A DNA stretch of 14,550 bases. Origin: FEN-680 sp036781505 (lineage in GTDB: Bacteria; Actinomycetota; Geothermincolia; Fen-727; Anoxymicrobiaceae). A program made the position numbers and the translations under genes. A model generated the notes under the pieces. That model ran no database searches and was not told where the DNA came from. It worked only from the letters and a program-made list of their open reading frames with translations. This document shows, piece after piece, positions 6,729 through 13,278 of the stretch (position 1 is the stretch's first letter; each line of letters begins with the position of its first letter). The DNA is taken from contig DAIQAV010000040.1 of assembly GCA_036781505.1 (NCBI GenBank), positions 1 to 14,550 on the forward strand, given 5' to 3'.

Positions 6729-7619
6729 ATGGCGCGCCTGAGGAAGTACTGGACACTCCTCCGCATCAAGATCGCGCTCTCCTATTTCTTCCCGATGGCG
6801 CTCGGCTTCGCGGTCGCGGCCGACGCGAACCCCAGCATCGCCTGGTGGAAGGTGCCGGTCGGCTTCCTGGCTTTCTTCTGCGCCTGGTTCTTCGCGAGCA
6901 CCCTGAACTTCTACGCGGACGTGGAGGCCGACCGCGAGTTCGACGGCAAGTTCAAGGACATGGACCTGAGCAAGCAACCTTTCGTGACCGGCGAGATGGG
7001 GAAGGTTGAGACCTGGCTGGCGTTCGGCCTGGCGGCGGCCGGGTGCGTCGGGCTGTCGCTCGCGGTCGGCTACCGCTTCGCGATCTTCGTGATCGGTTTC
7101 GCGCTGGTGGTGGGGCTGCTGTACAGACACCCGTGGTTCAGGCTCAAGGCGAGGCCTATCACCGACATCCTCTGCAACGTGACGGGGATGGGCTTCTCGC
7201 TGCTGGCGGGCCTGGCGCTGGGGGGAAGCGGGCTGCCGCCGGTGGCGTTCCTGGTGTGGGGCGGCCTGTTCATCACGGTGATGTACATACCGACCGTGGT
7301 GAACGACGTACCCTTCGATGAGGCAGCCGGACTGAAGACGTCGGGCGTCTTCTTCGGCGCAAGCCGCCTGCTCTACTTTATGGCGCCTCTGGCGCTGGTG
7401 ATGATCCCCGTGGGCGTCCTGGTGGTGCTCAACGCTTCGGCGGCCTGGGAGTACCGCTGGATCGCCGCGCTGGGCACCCCGCTCACGATGGCCGGCACCG
7501 CCGTCATCTTCTACCTCTGGCACCCGCCGCACATCGAACTCAACCCGGATATCGTGCTCCTGCCGATGGACCTCGCCATCGTGGCGCTGATCGTGTACGG
7601 CGCGATCCGACTCGCGTGA
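6729..7619 (+). CDS. UbiA-type prenyltransferase paralogue 2
   Basis: 296 residues with about eight hydrophobic helices. The first active-site motif is NFYADVEAD (N60, D64, D68) and the second NDVPFD (D193, D197), as expected for a UbiA-superfamily membrane prenyltransferase. HPPHIELNPD at 265-274 near the C-terminus is shared almost exactly with the upstream paralogue and is not a hallmark I know from UbiA or MenA. The gene starts 3 bases after the preceding stop; a GGAG at 6713-6716 is rather far (12 bases) and GAGG directly before ATG is too close, so translation may be coupled. The acceptor is unknown: quinone head group, lipid or tetrapyrrole are all possible. Its stop codon abuts the stop of the convergent J-domain gene. 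Confidence 0.9.
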   Translation: MARLRKYWTLLRIKIALSYFFPMALGFAVAADANPSIAWWKVPVGFLAFFCAWFFASTLNFYADVEADREFDGKFKDMDLSKQPFVTGEMGKVETWLAFGLAAAGCVGLSLAVGYRFAIFVIGFALVVGLLYRHPWFRLKARPITDILCNVTGMGFSLLAGLALGGSGLPPVAFLVWGGLFITVMYIPTVVNDVPFDEAAGLKTSGVFFGASRLLYFMAPLALVMIPVGVLVVLNASAAWEYRWIAALGTPLTMAGTAVIFYLWHPPHIELNPDIVLLPMDLAIVALIVYGAIRLA

Positions 7620-8371
7620 TCACAGGTGAACTAGACGAATTGAGATGGGAGCAGACGCGATAATGACCAGTACTACCACGATGAAGAACCAAGCCAAGGC
7701 GTTCCTCCGATTTTGCGCGGCTATCGAGGCGGCCAGCCATCCCGCAGACAACGAGACCGTTGCGACTAGCAGGACATAGCCGGCGAAGTGGTTGGACGCG
7801 GCCACGAGCGCCGCAACGCCCAAGCCNNNNNNNNNNNNNNNNNNNNNNNNNNNNNNNNNNNNNNNNNNNNNNNNNNNNNNNNNNNNNNNNNNNNNNNNNN
7901 NNNNNNNNNNNNNNNNNNNNNNNNNNGGACATAGCCGGCGAAGTGGTTGGACGCGGCCACGAGCGCCGCAACGCCCAAGCCCAGAATGAAGAGGGCGGCC
8001 CTTAACGGGATACCCGTCACCTGCATGTCGCCGGGGAGCGCGAATTGCCTCCTGTACGGGTCGCGCGCCGGCCGCTGGATCACCGAAAGGATTGCCGGGT
8101 CGATATCCACCGGCTCGTGCCTGACAGTCCTGACATTCCTGACGGGACCCTGGTCATACCTGGCCCGCAAGCTGTCATCTGAAAGCACCTGGTAGGCGGA
8201 GGCGACTTCCTTGAACATCTCCTCGGCGTAGGTTGCTCCGGGAGGGTGCATGTCGGGGTGGTACTTGCGCGCGAGCTTGACGTAGGCGGCGTGGATCTCG
8301 TCGCGAGTCGCGTCGCGCCCCACGCCGAGTATCTTGTATGGGTCTTTGGCTTGAGGCCTTGCGTCAGTCAT
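7620..8371 (-). CDS. membrane-anchored J-domain (DnaJ-like) protein, split by assembly gap
   Basis: Start ATG 8371 has AGGAAG with a 5-base spacer on the minus strand. The N-terminal J-domain (about residues 10-73) is complete, with HPD at 38-40, so the protein should stimulate an Hsp70 ATPase. Residues 75-120 are a polar linker. The C-terminus has three hydrophobic segments (about 123-142, 145-165 and 175-193) and lacks the zinc and substrate domains of true DnaJ. The coding sequence is interrupted by 100 N flanked by identical 55-bp copies. Removing one copy plus the N-run (155 bases) leaves an uninterrupted 198-residue frame, which I take as the real gene. The J-domain is probably cytosolic on a membrane anchor. 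Partner Hsp70 is not in the window. Confidence 0.85.
7772..7826. repeat. 55-bp copy A, left edge of the N gap
   Basis: This 55-base segment is identical to 7927-7981 on the other side of the N-run. Both encode the same stretch (VAALVAASNHFAGYV) of the J-domain protein. It is best read as the unmerged overlap of two contig ends rather than a biological repeat. Confidence 0.9.
7827..7926. other. 100-base assembly gap (N)
   Basis: Exactly 100 N, a common placeholder length for gaps of unknown size. Because its flanks are identical over 55 bases and the gene is in frame once they are merged, the true gap is probably zero or negative. Confidence 0.95.
7927..7981. repeat. 55-bp copy B, right edge of the N gap
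   Basis: Base-for-base identical to 7772-7826. An overlap of 55 bases could equal a de Bruijn k-mer used in assembly; the number fits but the assembler is not known. Confidence 0.9.
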
Positions 8372-8515
8372 AACCACTTCCTGGCACGCCCGCTTGCCAC
8401 GTCGGGTGGGGCTTCGCGGCCCGGTTTTCAAAAGAGCCTATCACCCGCGCCCCGTCTATTTCTAATAATATTCCGCCTGGACGGCGACAGCTGTCGAGCC
8501 GGCCACTCGATGGAT

Positions 8516-8544
8516 TTGAACCCCCGCCCTCTATCTGTGATACT
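8516..8544 (+). promoter_or_regulatory. probable promoter of the racemase gene
   Basis: TTGAAC (8516-8521) as -35, a 17-base spacer, and GATACT (8539-8544) as -10 preceded by TG at 8536-8537 (extended -10). Each hexamer matches the sigma-70 consensus at four of six bases. Transcription would start near 8551, giving a leader of about 33 bases. It lies in the 212-base gap between the divergent J-domain and racemase genes; the rest of that gap shows only an AT-rich patch at 8460-8473. Confidence 0.45.
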
Positions 8545-8568
8545 TGATTTCGTTTTTCCAACAGCCCC

Positions 8569-8574
8569 GGGAGG
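8569..8574 (+). promoter_or_regulatory. ribosome site selecting ATG 8584
   Basis: GGGAGG lies directly against the ATG at 8575 (no spacer) but 9 bases before the ATG at 8584, so 8584 is the likely start. Confidence 0.6.
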
Positions 8575-8583
8575 ATGATACCC

Positions 8584-9765
8584 ATGGCCCTGCCGCTCGA
8601 AGGCATGCACGTCCTTGACCTGACCCGGCTGCTTCCAGGCCCTTACTGCACGATGCTCCTCGCCGACATGGGCGCGGACGTCATCAAGGTGGAGGACACC
8701 GGCGGCGGAGACTACCTCCGGCTCAACCCGCCCGTGGTCTCGTCGGGCATGAGCATCCACTTCCACGTGCTCAACAGGAACAAGCGCAGCATCGCGCTCG
8801 ACCTCAAGCGCAAGGAGGGGCGCGAGCTTCTGATGGAGCTCGCCGGCGGCTGGGCGAACGTGCTGGTCGAGCAGTTCAGGCCGGGCGTGATGGAGCGGCT
8901 CGAGCTCGACTACGACACGGTCAAGGAGGCCAACCCGGGGATCGTCTACTGCTCTATCACCGGTTACGGACAGGACGGACCCTACCGCGACATCGCCGGG
9001 CACGACATCAACTACCTGGGCTATGCTGGCGTGCTGGGGGCGACCGGGCCGTCGGGCGGGCCGCCTATGCTGTCCGGGGTGCAGATCGCTGACCTGGGCG
9101 GGGGCGGCATGTTCGGGGCGCTGTCGATCCTCATGGCCTATACGCACCTGCTTCAGACCGGCCAGGGCCAGCACGTGGACGTAGCGATGATGGACGGGAG
9201 CCTCTCCTGGCTCACCATCAACACCGGCGAGGTGCTCACTGGCGGGCCGGCCCCGGCGCGCGGCTCGCAGCTGCTGTGGGGCGCGACGCCCTGCTACAAC
9301 ATCTACGAGTGCGCGGACGGCTACATGGCGGTCGGCGCGATCGAGGCCAAGTTCTGGGCGCGCACGTGCGAGCTGCTGGGGAAGCCCGAATACATCGACG
9401 AGCAGTTCACCGGCGAGAAGTTCGACGAGATGTTCGCCTGGCTGCGCGAGGCGTTCAAGGAGAAGACCCGCGACGAGTGGATGGACGTCTTCGGCTGCGA
9501 GGACACCTGCGTGAGCCCGATACTCGACCTGGACGAGGTCCCCGACAACCCGCAGGTCGCGCACCGCCAGATGTTCACCGAGGTGGACGACGACAAGCTC
9601 GGCCGGATGAAGACGATCGGCATCCCGTTCAAGTTCTCCGAGACACCCGGCGAGATCCGCACGTCGGCGCCCCTCCTGGGCGAGCACACGGACGAGGTGC
9701 TCAAGATGCTCGGGTGCTCGGTCGATGAGATTGCGAGGCTGAAGGCCGACGGGATCGCGTGTTGA
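8584..9765 (+). CDS. CoA-transferase family III protein, alpha-methylacyl-CoA racemase-like
   Basis: 393 residues, a normal length for CaiB/BaiF (family III) proteins. The N-terminus LEGMHVLDLTRLLPGPYCTMLLADMGADVIKVE (quoted in part: LLPGPYC, LADMGADVIKVE) is the family signature. The segment GHDINYLGYAGVLG, with His140, then Asp170 in IADLGGGG and Glu254 in GAIEAKFW match both identity and spacing of the catalytic His126, Asp156 and Glu241 of the mycobacterial racemase MCR. I therefore favour racemisation of 2-methyl-branched acyl-CoAs over CoA transfer, in which the equivalent of Asp170 carries the CoA anhydride. It acts in the cytoplasm. It is the first gene of a four-gene same-strand cluster with an Fe-S protein, a repeat protein and a small membrane protein. 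Confidence 0.92.
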   Translation: MALPLEGMHVLDLTRLLPGPYCTMLLADMGADVIKVEDTGGGDYLRLNPPVVSSGMSIHFHVLNRNKRSIALDLKRKEGRELLMELAGGWANVLVEQFRPGVMERLELDYDTVKEANPGIVYCSITGYGQDGPYRDIAGHDINYLGYAGVLGATGPSGGPPMLSGVQIADLGGGGMFGALSILMAYTHLLQTGQGQHVDVAMMDGSLSWLTINTGEVLTGGPAPARGSQLLWGATPCYNIYECADGYMAVGAIEAKFWARTCELLGKPEYIDEQFTGEKFDEMFAWLREAFKEKTRDEWMDVFGCEDTCVSPILDLDEVPDNPQVAHRQMFTEVDDDKLGRMKTIGIPFKFSETPGEIRTSAPLLGEHTDEVLKMLGCSVDEIARLKADGIAC

Positions 9766-9766
9766 G

Positions 9767-9792
9767 GATGCCGGCGGGACGCCGGCACTACG
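9767..9792. repeat. GC-rich palindromic repeat, copy 1
   Basis: The core GCCGGCGGGACGCCGGC (7-bp arms, GGA loop) is preceded by GAT and followed by ACTACG. It begins one base after the racemase stop codon. Two further copies lie at 9811 and 10779. Confidence 0.85.
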
Positions 9793-9810
9793 GAATGATG
9801 TGGCGCGAGC

Positions 9811-9836
9811 GATGCCGGCGGGACGCCGGCGCTACG
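9811..9836. repeat. GC-rich palindromic repeat, copy 2
   Basis: Identical core to copy 1, followed by GCTACG; 25 of 26 bases match copy 1. It starts exactly 44 bases after copy 1 and ends 29 bases before the Fe-S gene start. Confidence 0.85.
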
Positions 9837-9853
9837 AAGATCAAATGGCGCAC

Positions 9854-9859
9854 GGGAGG
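9854..9859 (+). promoter_or_regulatory. ribosome site selecting ATG 9866
   Basis: GGGAGG with a 6-base spacer to ATG 9866. An earlier in-frame GTG at 9800 would translate the palindromic repeat copy 2 and has no ribosome site, so it is rejected. Confidence 0.65.
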
Positions 9860-9865
9860 CGCGTG

Positions 9866-10777
9866 ATGAAAGACAGCACCAAGAACATATCCAAGATGCT
9901 CGGGACCGAGAACGCGGAGTCCGCGGTCCACCTCTACACCTACCTGAAGTACATCTCCAACTACCTCTACCAGATGGGCAAGAAGACGCCGTTCATCAAG
10001 AAGAGGCCGCCGCAGGAGGTCCCTCCCGAGATCGAGGAGGTCCTGGAGATCCTCGCCAACCGGGTCATGCGCGAGATCGCGACGGTAGAGACGTCCACCT
10101 ACCACGCCAAGGTCGTGCCGCTGGAGCTGGCGGAAGGCCTCGTGACCGTGAAGGAAGACGTGGAGATCCGCGACCTATCGGAGTCCATCATTCCTTTCCC
10201 GATCGCGCGTGACATCGTCCTGCAGAACCCCGACAGCATCGCGCTGATCGAGTGCGCGTGCCGCGTGGTGCAGGACGACCCCTGCCTGCCGATCGACGTG
10301 TGCATGGCGGTGGGAGACCCCATCGTTTCTTTCATGCTCGAGCACGACGTCATGAACGCGCGCAAGATCACCCAGGACGAAGCGGTCGAGATACTGCGGG
10401 CGGAGCACAAGCGGGGCCACGTGCACAACGCGTTCTTCAAGGACGTGGCAGGAGGGCGCTTCTTCGCCATCTGCAACTGCTGCTCGTGCTGTTGCCTGGC
10501 GATGCAGGTCTGGAACGCCGTGCACCTCCCGATGGTCTGCGCGAGCGGCTTCCGCGCGGAGGTGTCCGCCGACTGCACCGGCTGCGGCGACTGCGCCGAG
10601 ATCTGCCCGTTCTTCGCGATCGAGACGGACGACGTTGCGGTCGTGCTCCAGGACAAGTGCATGGGCTGCGGCGTCTGCGAAGGGGTGTGCGAGGCCGGCG
10701 CGATCGCCCTCGTGCTGGACCCGTCGAAGGGCGAGCCGCTTGATATCGTGAAGATTGTAGAGGAGCGTCGGGCATAA
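9866..10777 (+). CDS. Cys-rich 4Fe-4S protein with CxCCxCCC motif (paralogue 2)
   Basis: 303 residues. The cysteine layout repeats that of the gene at 1359: C130, C132, C140 and C146 (CACR...PC...VC); C203-N-C-C-S-C-C-C210; and two ferredoxin motifs C237-C247 (CTGCGDCAEICP) and C265-C275 (CMGCGVCEGVC). The two CxxCxxCxxxC motifs predict two [4Fe-4S] clusters; the first four cysteines may hold a third, and the function of the C203-C210 run is unknown. About 40 extra N-terminal residues relative to paralogue 1 include an aromatic helix (YTYLKYISNYLY). There is no signal peptide. It sits between the racemase gene and the repeat-protein gene, separated from both by the palindromic repeat, and is probably co-transcribed. 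An electron-transfer or maturation role is inference. Confidence 0.88.
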   Translation: MKDSTKNISKMLGTENAESAVHLYTYLKYISNYLYQMGKKTPFIKKRPPQEVPPEIEEVLEILANRVMREIATVETSTYHAKVVPLELAEGLVTVKEDVEIRDLSESIIPFPIARDIVLQNPDSIALIECACRVVQDDPCLPIDVCMAVGDPIVSFMLEHDVMNARKITQDEAVEILRAEHKRGHVHNAFFKDVAGGRFFAICNCCSCCCLAMQVWNAVHLPMVCASGFRAEVSADCTGCGDCAEICPFFAIETDDVAVVLQDKCMGCGVCEGVCEAGAIALVLDPSKGEPLDIVKIVEERRA

Positions 10778-10778
10778 G

Positions 10779-10804
10779 GAAGCCGGCGGGACGCCGGCAT
10801 TACG
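10779..10804. repeat. GC-rich palindromic repeat, copy 3
   Basis: The same 17-base core, preceded by GAA and followed by ATTACG. Like copy 1 it begins one base after a stop codon (TAA at 10775-10777). It ends 14 bases before the next start codon, so a folded hairpin could influence that gene's translation or transcript stability. Confidence 0.85.
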
Positions 10805-10818
10805 AATAGCGAGGTGCC

Positions 10819-11676
10819 ATGCCAGAAGAGAAGAAAGAAACGCAATCTAAAGACGCGAAGCCTCCCGAGCCGACCACCAGCAAGAAAGTCCTCAAGGCGA
10901 TGGGGGCGGCGGCGGGCAAGATCATGTCCAGCGAGGAGATGATCTCGGGGACGCTGTCGACCTTGTCACCCAAGGTGCTCGCCGAGGCGTTCAACGAGAA
11001 CCCCGAGTTCTACGCGCGCCTCCTGGGCGAGCTCTCCACCGAGGTCATATCGAACACGGTCAACGAGAACCCCAAGTTCTTCGAGGAGATAATGACTCAG
11101 CTCGACCCGGCGGTCATCGCCCGCGCCTCGAGCCAGAACCCTGAGTTCATCATGGGATTCATGCAGAACCTGGACCCCGCGACGATCGCCCAGGTCATGA
11201 ACAACATCCCCGATTTCATGGTCGCGGTCACCAACGCGCTCAACCCGGCCAGCTTCGCGGCGGTCGCGAACGGCACGATCGACTGGGTAAGCCGGCTGGT
11301 CAGGCACCTGGACCCGGTGGCCGTGGCGAAGATGATCAACGAGAACGTCGAGTTCGCGACGAAGGTGATGGGGCTCTACGACCATGCAGTCGTGAGCGAG
11401 GTGCTGGAGGGGAACCGCGAGTGGATGGTGGACCTCGTGAGGGTGCTCGACCCCGCTTTCTTCGCGGGCATCTTCAACGAATACCCCGACTTCTACCTCG
11501 GGGTGATGAAACACCTTGACCGGTCGCTCCTGGCTGATATCATCCAGAGAGGGGCCGATGAAGGCGCTTTCGACGGGGTCTCCCTCGTGGTCGCCGTCGA
11601 AATCCCGGGCCTCGGCTCCTTCGAATCGTGCACGGTTCGTGTCACGGGCGCCCGCTTCGAGGGCGAGGGCGCCTGA
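10819..11676 (+). CDS. tandem 23-residue repeat protein, function unknown
   Basis: 285 residues from ATG with GAGGTG just upstream (10811-10816). Residues 1-22 are polar and Lys/Glu/Pro-rich, then a short helix. Residues 50-233 are eight repeats of exactly 23 residues with no insertion or deletion, and a partial ninth begins at 234. Consensus positions: Asp/Ser-Pro at 1-2, Ala at 6, Asn-Glu-Asn-Pro-Glu-Phe at 10-15, Met at 20 and Leu at 23. Each repeat looks like two short helices, so the protein should form an alpha solenoid, probably a binding scaffold. The last 35 residues (from GVSLVVAVEIPGLG) appear to be beta-strand and unrelated to the repeats. No signal peptide or membrane helix is present. 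I do not recognise the family. It lies between the Fe-S protein and the small zinc-ribbon membrane protein in one cluster. Confidence 0.88.
   Translation: MPEEKKETQSKDAKPPEPTTSKKVLKAMGAAAGKIMSSEEMISGTLSTLSPKVLAEAFNENPEFYARLLGELSTEVISNTVNENPKFFEEIMTQLDPAVIARASSQNPEFIMGFMQNLDPATIAQVMNNIPDFMVAVTNALNPASFAAVANGTIDWVSRLVRHLDPVAVAKMINENVEFATKVMGLYDHAVVSEVLEGNREWMVDLVRVLDPAFFAGIFNEYPDFYLGVMKHLDRSLLADIIQRGADEGAFDGVSLVVAVEIPGLGSFESCTVRVTGARFEGEGA
10966..11517 (+). repeat. eight in-frame 69-bp coding repeats
   Basis: These encode residues 50-233 of the solenoid protein. The period is exactly 69 bases throughout. Conservation is at protein level (for example Asn-Pro-Glu/Asp-Phe at the centre), and the DNA copies have diverged, which points to an old, selected repeat rather than a recent expansion. 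Confidence 0.85.
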
Positions 11677-11688
11677 AGAGGAGAAGTA

Positions 11689-12033
11689 ATGAACTTCGCG
11701 GCAACTAACACCATCATGGTGGCGGCGCTCGTCTCGTGCGGGATAGTCCTGTGGATATTCTGCGGGTACTCCGCTGCCGCGATGGCGCGCACCAACGGCG
11801 AAAGCTACACCCTCTGGATGATCATCGGACTGGCGACAGGCCCGATCGGGCTGGGCGCGGCGTGGGCATACTTCAGGATGTCCGGGGAGCGGCACCGCAG
11901 GATCCGCCACGGCGCGGGTCACCAATACGACATGCCGGAGATAGTCCGCTGTCCTGGATGCGGGCAGTCGGTCCCATCGGGCTTCGAGACCTGCCAGTTC
12001 TGCCACAGCCCGCTGCACGGGCGGCGCCGTTAG
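11689..12033 (+). CDS. small membrane protein with C-terminal zinc ribbon
   Basis: 114 residues from ATG with GAGGAG at 11678-11683 and a 5-base spacer, 12 bases after the repeat-protein stop, so co-transcription is very likely. Hydrophobic helices lie at about 9-31 and 42-62. The tail is basic and has C88-P-G-C91 and C102-Q-F-C105, a CxxC-x10-CxxC zinc ribbon of the double-psi/zinc-ribbon kind common at the ends of small bacterial membrane proteins. With a short loop between the two helices, both termini are on one side; basic residues after helix 2 suggest the ribbon is cytoplasmic. It may tether the preceding solenoid or Fe-S protein to the membrane. I do not recognise a named family. Confidence 0.82.
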   Translation: MNFAATNTIMVAALVSCGIVLWIFCGYSAAAMARTNGESYTLWMIIGLATGPIGLGAAWAYFRMSGERHRRIRHGAGHQYDMPEIVRCPGCGQSVPSGFETCQFCHSPLHGRRR

Positions 12034-12079
12034 GCAAGCGTGGCGGGATCGGCTCCCCCGCAAGACTGTCAGGCCCCTC

Positions 12080-12088
12080 TGTTATAAT
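12080..12088 (+). promoter_or_regulatory. extended -10 promoter (TGT-TATAAT) for the YhaO/YhaN-like pair
   Basis: A perfect TATAAT preceded by TGT makes an extended -10. No -35 match lies 16-18 bases upstream. Transcription would start near 12095, about 60 bases before ATG 12157. It separates this pair from the preceding cluster. Confidence 0.6.
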
Positions 12089-12156
12089 CACTGCTGGTAA
12101 CACCCCGAGGACGACGCGACCAGCGCCACCTGTGTGGCCGGACCGGACGGACTGAC

Positions 12157-13278
12157 ATGCCGCTGAAGATCCTTCATACCGCCGACGTACACCTGGGGGC
12201 CAAGTTCCTGGGTCTCGGTCGCAAAGGCGAGTACCAGAGGGCGCAGCTTCTGCAGGCCTTCGATGACACCGTGAACCTGGCGATACGCGAGCGGGTCAAC
12301 ATGGTGCTCATCGCCGGCGACCTGTTCGACTCGGCCAGCGTATCTAGGTCCCTGCTGGGACGGGTGGCCTACCGCTTCCATGACCTGGCCGCGGTCGGGA
12401 TCCCCGTGGTCGTCTCGCCGGGCACGCACGACCCCTACGGCGAGCGCTCCATCTGGCGGGCCGCCGAGTTTGCCGAGATGGACAACCTCACGGTCTTCAA
12501 GAGCGAGGAGATGCTCCCGGCCAGGTTCCCGGAGCTCGACTGCGTGGTCTACGGCAACGCCAACGTGAAGCCGTTCGCCAACAAGTATCCGCTGGCCGGC
12601 CTTGACGCCGCCGACCAGAGCAGGTGGCGCCTGGGAATGCTTCACGCGAGCTTCGAGATACCGGACGTCGTGGACGACACCTACGTGGTGACGCCCGCGC
12701 AGATCGCATCAAGCGGCCTCGATTACATCGCGCTCGGCCATTACCATTCCCTGTCCGACAAGTCGGCCGGCGACGTCACCGCGTTCTATCCCGGCAGCCC
12801 CGACATGGTCAGGGTGCAGAAGGGCGACTTCGGCAACGTGCTGCTGGTCGAGATCAACGAGACCACGGTGAAGGTCCAGCCAGTCAGGGTCGGCAAGCGC
12901 TCCTACGAGGAGCTCACCATCAAGGCCGAGGACGCCGGCGCGGCCGGGCTCGCGGCGATGATCGAGTCCCGGGCGGATATGGAGAAGGTGCTTCACATAG
13001 TCATAGAAGGCGCGAGGCGCCCCGGCTATCCCGACATGGAAGAGGTCGTGGCGCCGCTCGCGGACAGCTTCTTCCACATATCGTTGACCGACCGCTCCTG
13101 GGCCGCCCCCTCGACGCTCGAGCCTGTTGCTTACCCCGAGGGGTCGCCCGCGCGCATCTACCTGGCGGCGCTGCAGGACATGGTCGGCGGCGCCTCGGAA
13201 TCCGAGAAGGACGAGATCACCGACGCGATGCAGATCGGGCTGGCCATGCTGCTGGGCGGTGATGTCGTATGCGATTGA
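12157..13278 (+). CDS. YhaO/SbcD/Mre11-like DNA repair metallophosphoesterase
   Basis: 373 residues. Calcineurin-like phosphoesterase motifs are in order: D10-V-H12, GDLFD (D55), T90-H91-D92, H163 and GHYH (H195, H197), the two-metal site of Mre11/SbcD nucleases. The third motif normally reads Asn-His-Asp; here the metal-bridging Asn is Thr (PGTHD). I recall PGTHD in some SbcD-like proteins, so it may be a subfamily trait rather than inactivation. The C-terminal 130 residues would be the capping domain that contacts the ATPase. Its last 10 bases overlap the start of the ATPase gene, the usual arrangement for nuclease-ATPase partners. It has no strong ribosome site. A role in double-strand break or hairpin processing follows from family knowledge. 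Confidence 0.88.
   Translation: MPLKILHTADVHLGAKFLGLGRKGEYQRAQLLQAFDDTVNLAIRERVNMVLIAGDLFDSASVSRSLLGRVAYRFHDLAAVGIPVVVSPGTHDPYGERSIWRAAEFAEMDNLTVFKSEEMLPARFPELDCVVYGNANVKPFANKYPLAGLDAADQSRWRLGMLHASFEIPDVVDDTYVVTPAQIASSGLDYIALGHYHSLSDKSAGDVTAFYPGSPDMVRVQKGDFGNVLLVEINETTVKVQPVRVGKRSYEELTIKAEDAGAAGLAAMIESRADMEKVLHIVIEGARRPGYPDMEEVVAPLADSFFHISLTDRSWAAPSTLEPVAYPEGSPARIYLAALQDMVGGASESEKDEITDAMQIGLAMLLGGDVVCD

Noticed and set aside
7772..7981. A CRISPR-like or tandem repeat around the N-run
   Set aside because: There are only two identical copies, exactly at the gap edges, both in the same coding position; an unmerged contig overlap explains them fully.
8420..8442. Possible hairpin GGCTCTTTT...AAAACCGGGCC as a terminator or operator before the J-domain gene
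   Set aside because: Pairing is broken in several places and the loop would be only two bases.
8500..8530. A minus-strand GGGGGTTCAAATCC resembling a tRNA T-arm
   Set aside because: No matching acceptor stem, D-arm or anticodon arm can be built upstream on that strand and the T-stem itself has a mismatch. The same bases supply a good -35 hexamer for the racemase promoter.
9800..9865. N-terminal extension of Fe-S protein 2 from GTG 9800
   Set aside because: It would translate palindromic repeat copy 2, has no ribosome site, and ATG 9866 has GGGAGG at ideal spacing.
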